A stretch of DNA of 64,000 nucleotides from CAZGXI01 sp964529715 (GCA_964529715.1 CAZGXI010000013.1:52059-116058), one strand, 5' to 3'. Shown: positions 26,501 to 34,107, counted from the stretch's first letter. The notes: generated from the sequence alone by a model not told the origin. A program made the numbers and translations.

Positions 26501-27004
26501 GCGCCCGGCGGTGGTCGGTTCGTCCATCTGACAGCGGGTAACTTTCGCGCCCTGCTTAAAAAGTATGCGCAATACGGCCCAACCGACGAAATCGCCATCT
26601 TCTGCCAGGGCGCAAATGTGTTCGGCTTCCTCAAAGGCGAACGCGGCGTGCACAAACTGCTCGGCAAAGAGACGATGGCAGAAGAGCACGCACGGGTACA
26701 GGTATTCGCCATCCCGGACGGAACGAAGATCGAAGAATGGTTGGCCGACTATCAGCGCATCAAGGCAGACATCGCCGCCGGCAAACGCCCACCGCCGCCC
26801 GCCGAAAAACACAGCGTCATCCGCACCTATGCGCTGGATCGCAGCGACAAATACATCCGCGACATGCGCACCGGCGTGCGCCTCCCGAACGTCAAAGATG
26901 TGTTGGAAAAAGGATTGCTGGATGAATTTATTCTGGCCTACTTGAAAACTGAAGAGGCCGCCATCGCCTGGGAAGATCGCTTTCCGCCGACGTTTCCGTT
27001 TTGA
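23561..27004 (+). CDS. ClpB-like double AAA+ ATPase fused to an RF2-like domain lacking GGQ
   Basis: About 1,147 residues. Residues 1-200: N-terminal domain not recognised. D1 AAA+: Walker A GPSEAGKT (240-247), Walker B around ILYVEDL (306-312). D2: Walker A GPTGVGKT (520-527), Walker B CVLLLDEFEKA (581-591), then the ClpB small domain with YGARPLKREIERLV. From about 830 it follows bacterial release factor 2: PDFWDNGERARDAM (PCRF helical domain), LSEMYLRWAERKGY (about 956), FGFLKGERGVHKLL (about 1021), and the C-terminal YIRDMRTGVRLPNVKDVL. The stop-codon SPF tripeptide is replaced (KETMA), and the GGQ hydrolase domain is absent, replaced by a short Pro-rich linker. Probably an unfoldase recruited to ribosomes; that role is inference. 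ATG 23561 has GGAAG upstream. Confidence 0.9.
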   Translation: MQFKFHLYVQRHHNRTYTVTPIPFFDMTTYGINLDEIKAELSEALQDRLNGMPPQFLHNIEYDEGLTLHKVHVEVRPLDRKTQKKRREQVRLLFSVLVKKDEESDQLIVTVPKAGLPPLSFYVYQWDELQQTASTELAHWLDGLALDQLLELQHARSETLETLEVEIQLRKPKEVASSNPFERRLGEEEQRFWALRETGINLTAQAAEGRFRKVYRRDEIVQEVMHTLAAGRHNSVLISGPSEAGKTAIMREVVRRIQREECDAALLNRQVWMLTPDRLIAGAQYIGTWEERLKDIVAECRQKQHILYVEDLPGLIEIGRWSKSDQNVAQALKPHIETGEVIVFGEASEERLRMGESLAPGFINLFRVIHLEPLSEDETMSVLGHAARDLEREMDIRLEPSAVEASVELTRRFLPYRSFPGKAIRLLESAAADMAKTRTGFLRPVVRRDQVITTFAAQTGMPEFIITDTARLEPAEVEKYFQSRILGQEEAVQRMVDLVTTIKAGLNDPEKPLGTFMFIGPTGVGKTQMAKTLAGYLFGDEARLIRFDMSEYMGADGVARLIGAFNIEGELTRKVREQPFCVLLLDEFEKADPRIYDIFLQVLGEGRLTNAAGRTTYFHNAIIIMTSNLGSEQRAFRSPGFVQEAGTNAADDALATHYRARIEDYFRPEFVNRIDQIVIFKQLTRQALRQIAARELGDILLRDGITRRNIVVEIDDSVIDLVLEKGYSPVYGARPLKREIERLVVAPMARALALRNPQDQTLFRIHAEGNDIALKAVPIDDAERMTTVALSSAMDVGSARRVKLDGPGLVEGFAELRRQLTDWDESETVAEMRTAKEELLKATGEPDFWDNGERARDAMTRFYFLDRLLRRLQQLMDRAEYLEDFAILINRERDARYQSELASDYEDLYRNVSYLNIELLTAHLPHRNQAMMLLTSLGTPSTSRQKPHDAWVRRLSEMYLRWAERKGYDRDLYLLTADEEAPGGGRFVHLTAGNFRALLKKYAQYGPTDEIAIFCQGANVFGFLKGERGVHKLLGKETMAEEHARVQVFAIPDGTKIEEWLADYQRIKADIAAGKRPPPPAEKHSVIRTYALDRSDKYIRDMRTGVRLPNVKDVLEKGLLDEFILAYLKTEEAAIAWEDRFPPTFPF

Positions 27005-27042
27005 AGTTATCGGCTCGCAGCGTTGCCGGAGGGGAATCCGTC

Positions 27043-27438
27043 ATGAGCCAACAAGAAGCAAAGCCATCTCGGATGGTGCTGTGGGTGGCGCGGCTGTCCC
27101 GCTGGCCGCGCGGGTTGCGTATGGCGCTCTGCGCCGTGATCGCGCTGCTGACGGTGGCGCTGGTGGTACAAATCGTGACGTTGATTGCAGGCGGCCCGGC
27201 AGAACAGTTCGAGGCCAGCACCGCCAGCACGATCCTGCTCCTGGCGGCAGGAGCCGGCTTGGTGGTCTACATGGTCGGTTGGTGGTCGTTGATCGGCTTC
27301 AGCGGCGATCCTCACCCGGTTCTGGGGACGCGCGCGGCAAACTTCTTGCTGTTCGGCCTGTTGGTGACGCTGGCGCTGTTGGTCTGGGCGCTGATCAGCA
27401 CCATTATCGCCTTTCTGCCACCAGAAATCCCGATCTAG
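27043..27438 (+). CDS. Small membrane protein downstream of the AAA+/RF2 fusion
   Basis: 131 residues with about three membrane helices (near residues 25-50, 60-85 and 98-125) and a basic cytoplasmic N-terminus. GGAGGGG at 8-nt spacing supports ATG 27043, only 38 nt after the fusion gene's stop, so it is probably co-transcribed with it. No family recognised. If the fusion works at membrane-bound ribosomes this could be an anchor, by proximity only. Confidence 0.65.
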   Translation: MSQQEAKPSRMVLWVARLSRWPRGLRMALCAVIALLTVALVVQIVTLIAGGPAEQFEASTASTILLLAAGAGLVVYMVGWWSLIGFSGDPHPVLGTRAANFLLFGLLVTLALLVWALISTIIAFLPPEIPI

Positions 27439-27466
27439 CAGCCGACACGATGTGCAGGTTTTGAGC

Positions 27467-27563
27467 GCCGGGAACTGAAGTCCCCGGCTACGGACGCAAA
27501 GTCCACTGAAGTGGACTGACAGCCACTGTCTCGATCTGCATTTTCAGTCCACTGAAGCGGACT
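27467..27563. repeat. Cluster of three palindromic repeats sharing an ACTGAAGT core
   Basis: Three short palindromes in a row in a non-coding gap: 27467-27488 (GCCGGG arms, one mismatch), 27500-27517 (AGTCCACT-GA-AGTGGACT, perfect 8-bp arms) and 27546-27563 (same with one change). All contain ACTGAAG(T/C). They look like REP-type units, which in some bacteria are mobilised by REP-associated transposases. No protein is encoded in this stretch (27439-27705). Confidence 0.75.
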
Positions 27564-27705
27564 TTGCGGACTTAGCCAGAGGTTCACCCCCTGGCGACCG
27601 GGGCAGACACAGTCGTTTTTGAAACTTGCACATTGCGTCAGCCGTCTATCGGCCTGGTGCTGGCCGAGGCGCCAGAAGGTGGCCTGTGTGTAAAGAGCAA
27701 ACCTG

Positions 27706-28275
27706 GTGGCAATGCTTGCGTTTTTGCTGGCAGCGTGTTCCCCGCCGCCGCCACAGGCTGTAACCGCTACACCGGACCTGGAGATGGCTTCTGCCACGCC
27801 GGAGCCGGTGCTGCCAACCCCGACACGCCGCCCTTTGCCCCCCACCTGGACCCCCGCCGCCGGTCCGGCACAGGGCGCAGGGCCGACAACCACCTTCGAG
27901 CCTGTCACGCCACTCCCCACCCCGACCACGCGCACCGAGTGTCTGGAATTCCAGGCAGATTACCAGCGCATTGGCGATACCTTCACGCTGGGAACGTCGC
28001 CCACGATCTACTGGACGGCGGTCAGGGGAGCTTCCTATCGTGTTGAAATCCTCGACCCCCAGGGGATCGTGGTGCATGTCGGGATCGCGCCGGTGGGTTC
28101 AAGCAGCTACAACGTCCCGGCGGAAGTGTTCCAGGTCGATGAGCGGCTGTTTGGGATGGGCACTGTGGCGGTATACACCTGGCGGCTGCTCGCCCTAGAC
28201 GCGGCAGGCAACCAGATGTGCCAGACGCCCAGCGGCGAACTGATCCCACTCCCTATCCCTACCGAAGGGGGCTAA
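27706..28275 (+). CDS. Lipoprotein of unknown function, N-terminus abnormally short
   Basis: 189 codons. The signal is only MAMLAFLLAAC before the lipid-accepting Cys, with no positively charged n-region, and an in-frame stop (27691) lies just upstream. Either a GTG (27706) or ATG (27712) is the start, with no clear ribosome site. After a Thr/Pro-rich tether comes a compact domain (ECLEFQADYQRIGDTF onward) containing one Cys pair, perhaps Ig-like. The gene follows the palindrome cluster, so its true 5' end may have been lost. It ends convergent with thyX, overlapping by 4 bases. Confidence 0.6.
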   Translation: MAMLAFLLAACSPPPPQAVTATPDLEMASATPEPVLPTPTRRPLPPTWTPAAGPAQGAGPTTTFEPVTPLPTPTTRTECLEFQADYQRIGDTFTLGTSPTIYWTAVRGASYRVEILDPQGIVVHVGIAPVGSSSYNVPAEVFQVDERLFGMGTVAVYTWRLLALDAAGNQMCQTPSGELIPLPIPTEGG

Positions 28276-29012
28276 TCTCCGCTGCCCGTCGGGGACGCTT
28301 CATCCTTGTGCAAGACGTACAGTTCAAACGCCTCGGCGGTCCAGGGCAAGGCAGGCTTGAAGAAGGATTCGTAGATCGCGGCGGCGTAGGCGCGGATTTC
28401 GTACTGTGCATCATCGGCCAAGCGCAGGCGCAGGAAGTTCATCAGATTCCAGCCGTCCACCTTGACGATCCAGGTGTAGTATACGGCAAACCCCGGCAAA
28501 AAAAGCCGCGCCTGCTCCCGCGCGACGCCTTTTCGCAGCGCCGTTTCATACAACGCATAGCCGCGCGCGTAGTGCTCAAGCAATTCCTGGGTGAGCTGCT
28601 CCCCCTCCGGCCCAACAAGCTCGCCCTTGCTGGCCTGCCTGTTGTCTGCCGATTGCAACCGCCACACCGCAGGCGTGTAAAAGTCGTTTTCCTCAAACGG
28701 TGTGTAACGCCCAGACTGCGAATTGATGGATTGATAGTGAAAGGTTCTATGCCGGACCCACTGCCAGTACGTCACCAGAGGTGCCCTAACACGGAACTTA
28801 AACTCGACCATCTCAAAAGGCGAGGTGTGTCGGTGGCGCAGCAGGTAGAAAAGCAATTTCTTGTCCTTCTCGCTGCCTTTAGATTCGCCCAAAAAGGAGA
28901 CCCGCGCCGCATTGACGATTGCCAGGTCGTCGCCCATCAGGTCTTGCAGTTCCACCCAGCCTTTTCCCGGCTCAAGCACATCCACGCGACGGCCCACAAG
29001 GTTCTTGTTCAC
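28272..29012 (-). CDS. thyX: Flavin-dependent thymidylate synthase ThyX
   Basis: 246 residues. The ThyX motif RHRTFHYQSINSQSGRY is intact, preceded by LLRHRHTSPFEMVEFKF, and RLFLPGFAVYYTWIVKVDGWNLMNFLRLR near the end holds the conserved Arg/Asn region (shown here only in outline). The enzyme makes dTMP from dUMP using methylene-tetrahydrofolate, with FAD and NADPH, and forms a tetramer. No thyA is in the window. ATG at 29012; normal length for the family. Confidence 0.95.
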   Translation of the reverse strand: MNKNLVGRRVDVLEPGKGWVELQDLMGDDLAIVNAARVSFLGESKGSEKDKKLLFYLLRHRHTSPFEMVEFKFRVRAPLVTYWQWVRHRTFHYQSINSQSGRYTPFEENDFYTPAVWRLQSADNRQASKGELVGPEGEQLTQELLEHYARGYALYETALRKGVAREQARLFLPGFAVYYTWIVKVDGWNLMNFLRLRLADDAQYEIRAYAAAIYESFFKPALPWTAEAFELYVLHKDEASPTGSGD

Positions 29013-29069
29013 AGATTTTCCTCACCAGGTCTATCCTCTTTTATCCAGGGACGCATTATAGTCCCCCCA

Positions 29070-29687
29070 CTAGCGGGGCAATAGGGCAGCAAGCACCCGC
29101 AGCAGCAACACACTCAACCGCACCGTTACGATCACCAACAACGGCGTTGACAGAAAAGCGGCTGTGCCCAGCGCCGCACGGCGGAAGCGCCGCGCCCGCA
29201 AACGGTGACGCAGATCGTCGTCGGAGAGCCAGGGAACAATCGGATCGGAGGAACGGTATCGCTCGATGCGCCCGCGCAGGTCTGCCAGCGCCGCCGGAAA
29301 ATTCGCCAGCGGCAGGGTAGCGATCACATGCACGCGCGGGGGACGTGGGTCGGGTTCGCCCTCGAACGGCGGGCGGGGTTCAGCATAGGCCACTCCCAAC
29401 GACATTGACGCCGCTTGGGGCCACGCGGCCAGGCCAACAATCTGCACGTAGGGAACACGCCGGGAACGCAGACCCAGCGGTTGGCGCAGTGTGAGTGCAT
29501 CGTCTTCCAGCAGCAGGCCAGAACGCCGGCGGGCCAGCTCGTAGCTGCCCCAGATCAGCGGCGGCAGGGCGAACAATCCCGCCAGCAGGCGCAGGCCAAC
29601 GTCTGGCAGCAGCAACGCCAACAGCACAGCAGCGACCAAGAGAAAACCCGCCTGCCACAGCGAGCCGGCAGAGCGATAGACGTACAT
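29070..29687 (-). CDS. Membrane protein with PH-like (bPH/DUF304-type) domain
   Basis: About 205 residues. Two membrane helices near the N-terminus (about 8-50), a middle domain (LEDDALTLRQPLGLRSRRVPYVQIVGL) that resembles bacterial PH-like domains seen in YdbS/YdbT-type proteins, and a hydrophobic C-terminal helix. The ATG at 29687 lies one base after the ruvA stop (TGA-A-ATG), suggesting re-initiation; a GTG at 29720 with GAGGAG upstream would add 11 residues. Function unknown. It is last in the yebC-ruvC-ruvA run. Confidence 0.65.
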   Translation of the reverse strand: MYVYRSAGSLWQAGFLLVAAVLLALLLPDVGLRLLAGLFALPPLIWGSYELARRRSGLLLEDDALTLRQPLGLRSRRVPYVQIVGLAAWPQAASMSLGVAYAEPRPPFEGEPDPRPPRVHVIATLPLANFPAALADLRGRIERYRSSDPIVPWLSDDDLRHRLRARRFRRAALGTAAFLSTPLLVIVTVRLSVLLLRVLAALLPR

Positions 29688-29688
29688 T

Positions 29689-30264
29689 TCAGGAGAAATA
29701 TCCCAGTGCCAGGCGAACACGCTCCTCTACGTCACGGGGCGCGTCGCGCGGGATGGATTGCAGAGCCGCCTGCGCCTCGACCACACTGTAGCCCAGGGCG
29801 ATCAGGGCGTCCAGCACGTCAGCGTCCACGTCACTCAGCATCGCCAGTTCAGCAGCACCCCTGACGGCCAATCTGTCTTTGAGTTCAAAGATGATCTTCT
29901 CGGCGGTCTTTTTGCCGATGCCCGGCACGCGGGTCAGCAGGTCTACTTCTGCATGAGCAACGGCGTGCGTCAACTGCGCCAGACTGAGTGCGCTCAGGAT
30001 GGCAAGCGCCAGCTTGGGACCAACACCGCTGACGTTAATCAGGGTTTCAAAAAGCTGGAGTTCCTGCTCGTCGGCAAACCCATACAGGGTCAGTGCATCT
30101 TCACGGACGGCCAAGTGGGTGAACAGGAAGACGCTATGCCCTACACCCTCGACCACATCAAAAACGGTCCGGGGCACGATCACACGAATGCCTATCCCCC
30201 CTACAAGGACAACCAGATGATCCTTGCCCTGGGAAATCACCTGCCCCTGGATATTGGCAATCAT
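29689..30264 (-). CDS. ruvA: Holliday junction DNA helicase subunit RuvA
   Basis: 191 residues, full length. The OB-fold opens with MIANIQGQVIS, two helix-hairpin-helix motifs follow (LINVSGVGPKLALAIL, LTRVPGIGKKTAEKII), and a flexible C-terminal domain III contacts RuvB. RuvA tetramers hold Holliday junctions for RuvB-driven branch migration. ATG at 30264 is used; the frame also has a TTG 9 nt earlier. It is 11 nt after ruvC. ruvB is not in the window. Confidence 0.96.
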   Translation of the reverse strand: MIANIQGQVISQGKDHLVVLVGGIGIRVIVPRTVFDVVEGVGHSVFLFTHLAVREDALTLYGFADEQELQLFETLINVSGVGPKLALAILSALSLAQLTHAVAHAEVDLLTRVPGIGKKTAEKIIFELKDRLAVRGAAELAMLSDVDADVLDALIALGYSVVEAQAALQSIPRDAPRDVEERVRLALGYFS

Positions 30265-30275
30265 GACAGACAACC

Positions 30276-30770
30276 CTATTCGGATATGAGGCGATCAAAT
30301 TGCGCACGGCGCAAATCGGTCAGGGCGACGGCCAATGCGTCCGCCGCATCGTCCGGGCGTGGAATATGTTCCAGGCCCAACAACTCCTGCACCATCTGCT
30401 GCATCTGGGTCTTGGAGGCGTTGCCGTACCCGGTGATGGTCTGCTTGACTTCGTGCGGCTTATACTCGCGGACTTCGAGCCCGGCGTCGGCCAGCGCCAG
30501 GATCAAAACGCCCCGTCCCTGTGCCACGCTGATGGCGGTGGTGATGTTTTTGCCAAAAAAAAGCTGCTCGACGGCAGCAGCATCCGGCCGGTAAGCCCGA
30601 ACCAGGCGAGTGAGTTCCTGGTAAAGCTGCCGGAGGCGTTGCGGCATCGCATCGGCAGGAGACGTCGTAATCACGCCATAGGCTACGGCTTCGAGCGTGC
30701 CATCATCATCTTCACGCACAAAGCCATAGCCTACGGTGGCTGTGCCGGGGTCAATACCCAGGACGATCAT
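30276..30770 (-). CDS. ruvC: Holliday junction resolvase RuvC
   Basis: 164 residues. Catalytic acidic residues are visible: Asp in VLGIDPGTATVGYG, Glu in AAAVEQLFFGKN and the DDAADALAVAL motif near the end. RuvC is a dimeric Mg-dependent nuclease that cuts Holliday junctions. It lies between yebC (5-nt gap) and ruvA, the common bacterial order. Confidence 0.96.
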   Translation of the reverse strand: MIVLGIDPGTATVGYGFVREDDDGTLEAVAYGVITTSPADAMPQRLRQLYQELTRLVRAYRPDAAAVEQLFFGKNITTAISVAQGRGVLILALADAGLEVREYKPHEVKQTITGYGNASKTQMQQMVQELLGLEHIPRPDDAADALAVALTDLRRAQFDRLISE

Positions 30771-30775
30771 CCGTC

Positions 30776-31531
30776 TCAGGCGACCTGCAGGCTTTCCAGG
30801 ATTTCGTCGCTGATGCTGACGTTGGAAGAAACGTTACTCACGTCGTCCAACTCTTCCAGCTTTTCGATCAGCCCCATCACCTTGAGTGTGTCATCCCGGT
30901 CGAGTTCGATTTCATTCTTGGCGACCCAGGTCAGCTTGGCATCCTCGATGATATAGCCCGCCTGACGCAACTTACCGGCCACTTCTGCCAGGGCCTCGCG
31001 CGGGGTATAGATGGTGATGGACTCGCCTTCCTCAATCACATCCTCCGCACCTGCGTCGGCAGCCAACAGGAACAGCGCATCGAAATCCACTTTTTCAGCC
31101 GAGACGGAGATCAGGCCTTTCTGGTCGAACTGCCAGGCAACCGAACCGGCAGAGGCCAGACTGCCGCCGCTGCGATTGAACACGTACTTCACCTCGGCCA
31201 ATGTGCGGTTTTTGTTATCGGTAAGCGTATCTACCAAGATGGCCGCCCCGCCTGCCGCATACCCCTCATAGGTAACAGACTCCAGCGCGACAGTGTCGTC
31301 GCCGCCGCCTGAGCCACGCTGGATGGCGCGCTCGATGTTATCTTTGGGCATGTTGGCGGCCCTGGCTTTTTCAATTGCCAGGCGCAAGGCCGCGTTGGCA
31401 TTGGGATCACCGCCGCCTTCGCGGGCAGCTTGAGTGATTTCGCGGGCGATCCGGGTAAATATTTTACCACGCTTAGCGTCTTCGGCGCCTTTCTTGCGCT
31501 TGATAGTAGACCACTTGCTATGACCAGACAT
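30776..31531 (-). CDS. yebC: YebC/PmpR family protein
   Basis: 251 residues. The family start MSGHSKWSTIKRKKGAEDAKRG is present in outline, followed by NMPKDNIERAIQRGSGG and YEGYAAGGAAILVD. YebC proteins were long described as transcription regulators; more recent work links them to translation of difficult sequences such as poly-proline. That would be of interest here because this genome's secreted proteins are very Pro-rich and efp is also present. First gene of the yebC-ruvC-ruvA cluster. Confidence 0.95.
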   Translation of the reverse strand: MSGHSKWSTIKRKKGAEDAKRGKIFTRIAREITQAAREGGGDPNANAALRLAIEKARAANMPKDNIERAIQRGSGGGDDTVALESVTYEGYAAGGAAILVDTLTDNKNRTLAEVKYVFNRSGGSLASAGSVAWQFDQKGLISVSAEKVDFDALFLLAADAGAEDVIEEGESITIYTPREALAEVAGKLRQAGYIIEDAKLTWVAKNEIELDRDDTLKVMGLIEKLEELDDVSNVSSNVSISDEILESLQVA

Positions 31532-31623
31532 GGCGGGTTCTCCAGGCTCGGTGGATAACGAATTTCATTGAGTCCATTATACCGCAGCCCCTGATGACCA
31601 TGCGACCCCCAGACCAGGGATTT

Positions 31624-32145
31624 TCAGTTGCCACGCTGGCCACGTTCGGCGCTGAATTGCTCCTCTAACTGCCGGATAAGCTGCGCCTGCCGGCTGCGGA
31701 TGTCCGTCAAGGCGGCGCTGGCATCCGCCGCTGCCGTTTGCAACTGAATGGCCGCGCCGTTGGCATAAGCCTGGAACGCGGCAAGACCGTTTTCCATCAA
31801 TGTGCTGATGCTGCGGTGAATTTCGGCAGCGCACTCATCCGGGGCGGGTACATCGGCGAAAGCGTTACGCAGTTCCATCATACGTTGGATGGCAGGGCCG
31901 ACCTCGCCAGATGGCAGGGCAACGCTATCCAGCATAGTGCGCACAAATTCCGTCTCCAGAAAGTCGGTGTTTTCCAGCCAGTTTTCCAGGTCTGCCGAAG
32001 CACAACCGCCGACGAAGACCAGGTCTTGGGCAGCAGGGACGGTAATGGAGATGGTAGCCGGGGTGTAAGGTTCTTCCTGGCCACAGGCAGCCAACAGCAG
32101 AACGGCACACATCATCACCAACAATGCCGTATGTCGTGAATGCAT
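31624..32145 (-). CDS. Lipoprotein of unknown function, mostly helical
   Basis: 173 residues. Lipoprotein signal with lipobox LAAC near residue 20 (MMCAVLLLAACGQ), then an acidic, helix-rich body with two further Cys (GGCASA, DECAA). It ends in a long amphipathic helix (LTDIRSRQAQLIRQLEEQF). No family recognised. Stands alone, divergent from the FtsK-like gene whose open frame overlaps its start, although that gene's real start lies further right. Confidence 0.65.
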   Translation of the reverse strand: MHSRHTALLVMMCAVLLLAACGQEEPYTPATISITVPAAQDLVFVGGCASADLENWLENTDFLETEFVRTMLDSVALPSGEVGPAIQRMMELRNAFADVPAPDECAAEIHRSISTLMENGLAAFQAYANGAAIQLQTAAADASAALTDIRSRQAQLIRQLEEQFSAERGQRGN

Positions 32146-32378
32146 TCCATGCCTCCTTGCCGCCTGAACTTTCAGGCGGGCTTTGTGGAGAAAGGACTCA
32201 AAAGAAAAGCCTTAAGGTCCAGTTCTTCAGGGTGGTGACAGGGCGTGGACAAGACCAATGGTATCGGCAACACACCGGCACTGGCCGAAAACGGTACAGA
32301 ACGACATCTGGCGCTGGCGATCCCTGCATTCGGCTGACCGTAGATTATCATGTGGAAGGAACGTGTGTCAAAAGGACT

Positions 32379-32407
32379 TTGCTACTGCATCGTGACTCTA
32401 TTACAAT
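32379..32407 (+). promoter_or_regulatory. Sigma-70-like promoter of the FtsK-like gene
   Basis: TTGCTA (32379-32384), 17-bp spacer, TACAAT (32402-32407), about 47 bp before the chosen start at 32454. Its position inside the longer open frame argues that the upstream 110 codons are not translated. Confidence 0.55.
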
Positions 32408-32453
32408 ACAGATATTGCCCAGGGGGGCGCGTATTTCCGGCGGGAAGGTCGTT

Positions 32454-34010
32454 ATGCCACAACTGTTGAGCCGTATGGACGACACGGGATGGCTGACTCC
32501 GGCTATCGCCGAAATGTTGGATGAAGTTCTGCCCATTCCCCACGACGAAAAATTCCGACGCGAGCAGGCCGTCAAACTCCAGAAACGATTAGCCGAACTG
32601 GGTGCTCCTGCCAGAGTGACACGCATCGCCGTGTTGCCATCGCACACCCTATTCCTGCTTCAGCCAGGCGCAACCGGTCGGCGCGGAGCCACCCAGCGCA
32701 TCACTTCAGCAGAGGACATTGCTCACCGTCTGCCGCGCCTGCGGGAGACGCTCAACGCCCAGGCCGTCGATGTGCTGCCGCGTCTGCGCCGCGCGCCGGA
32801 ACAGGTGGGGCTGCTGGTACGAATGGCCGATCACGGCGAACTGCGTCTGCGCAATCTACTGCTGCTGCCTGTCTTTCAGGCTGCCGCAGCAAAAACATCT
32901 GTCGTAATGGGGATGGACCTGGAACAGCAGGCGGTGGTGCGCGATCTCGCGGCACTGCCTCACCTGCTGATCCTCGGAGACGACATTGAGGCTGCCCGGC
33001 AGTTTTTGCGCTGCCTGCTGCTGACACTGGCGCTCTTTAACACCCCTGCCGAGTGCCGTATTGCGCTCATGAACACAGGGCGCATCGAGCTGGTAGACGA
33101 TCTGGATACCTTTGCCCGTGTACCGCATGTCTTGGGCCGCCGCCTGCGCACGGCGGATGAGAGTCTGAAACTGCTCGACGGACTGGTGAAGGAGCGGGAA
33201 CGGCGCAAGCGCCTCTTGGAGCGGCAGGAAGTGGACGATCTGGAAAGCTATAACGCGCGCGTGCGACACGAAAAAGGCAGCCTGCTGCCCCGGATCATTG
33301 TGGTGATGGAAGAGTTGTTGGACCCGACATGGAATGCGCTCCAGGAAAAGTGGCTGCCGCCGCTGGGTGAACTGCTAACGCATGGGCACACAGCGGGCAT
33401 TCATCTGATTTTAATTGCCCGAACGAAGGACAGCCGGGACATCCCCAACGCGCTACTGCAAACGACACCGGCCCAAGTTGTCTTGCGGTCCGCAACGGCA
33501 GAGGTGGAGCGCCTGCTGCCGAAGGCGCCCGCTGCGCCGCTCAGTTTTGTGGATGGTTTCCTGGTGGAAGGAGAACGTGGAGTCGCAGCACTGGAATTCT
33601 GCCGGGTTACAGATGCCGAGATCGAGCGCATTGTGACCTACTGGCGACAGGCGGCGGCGCAGCGCGCGAAGGAGATACCATCGCCCGTCTCGACCGGCGT
33701 CACCGGCTTGCTGAATCCCGCCGCTTTATCTGCCACCGAAAATCGGGCAGAGCCGGCCAAACCCTCCCCGCCGACTCCACAGGCGATCAAGCGCATCACC
33801 GAGGCCCTCACACCAGAGGAAGTCAAGCTGGCACGGGCGCGGGCGCTGGCTGCTTACCTGGGCTGGCTCGGCAGCGGCCCGCTGCACGACGTAATGGGAA
33901 TGGGAACAGATGAGGCGCAGGCCGTCCTGGCGCGTCTGCGCGAGACTGGCTACCTGGAAGCCGGAGAGGGACCGACCTGGCGCTTCGTGCGGCTGGATAA
34001 CGGCAGTTAG
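32454..34010 (+). CDS. FtsK/SpoIIIE-like protein with degenerate ATP-binding loop
   Basis: 518 residues. The layout follows FtsK/SpoIIIE: an alpha/beta lead domain, an ATPase-like core and a C-terminal winged helix resembling FtsK gamma (ARALAAYLGWLG...ETGYLEAGEGPTWRFV). In the core, the P-loop position after HLLIL reads GDDIEAARQ (about 175-183) instead of GATGSGKS, so ATP binding there is doubtful. The Walker B-like strand RIIVVMEELLD has the paired acidic residues partly kept, and the later GIHLILIARTKDSRDIPNALLQTTPAQVVLR matches FtsK RecA-core motifs. ATG 32454 has GGAAGG at 6 nt and its own promoter. Probably a non-motor relative; role unknown. Confidence 0.75.
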   Translation: MPQLLSRMDDTGWLTPAIAEMLDEVLPIPHDEKFRREQAVKLQKRLAELGAPARVTRIAVLPSHTLFLLQPGATGRRGATQRITSAEDIAHRLPRLRETLNAQAVDVLPRLRRAPEQVGLLVRMADHGELRLRNLLLLPVFQAAAAKTSVVMGMDLEQQAVVRDLAALPHLLILGDDIEAARQFLRCLLLTLALFNTPAECRIALMNTGRIELVDDLDTFARVPHVLGRRLRTADESLKLLDGLVKERERRKRLLERQEVDDLESYNARVRHEKGSLLPRIIVVMEELLDPTWNALQEKWLPPLGELLTHGHTAGIHLILIARTKDSRDIPNALLQTTPAQVVLRSATAEVERLLPKAPAAPLSFVDGFLVEGERGVAALEFCRVTDAEIERIVTYWRQAAAQRAKEIPSPVSTGVTGLLNPAALSATENRAEPAKPSPPTPQAIKRITEALTPEEVKLARARALAAYLGWLGSGPLHDVMGMGTDEAQAVLARLRETGYLEAGEGPTWRFVRLDNGS

Positions 34011-34107
34011 CGGTCAGCCGCCAGAGCGAGACCTTCTGGGAATGGGCTGCTGACTGCTCAGAAAGTGTTTAAAAAACCTGCCACATGGACAGGGTACTCC
34101 GACAGCT

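Noticed and set aside
28218..29084. A 288-codon plus-strand frame
   Set aside because: Antisense to thyX, which has an intact ThyX motif.
29758..30594. A 278-codon plus-strand frame
   Set aside because: Antisense to ruvA and ruvC, both full length and certain.
32124..32453. N-terminal 110 codons of the FtsK-like open frame
   Set aside because: Overlaps the divergent lipoprotein gene and contains the promoter; a better start with GGAAGG lies at 32454.
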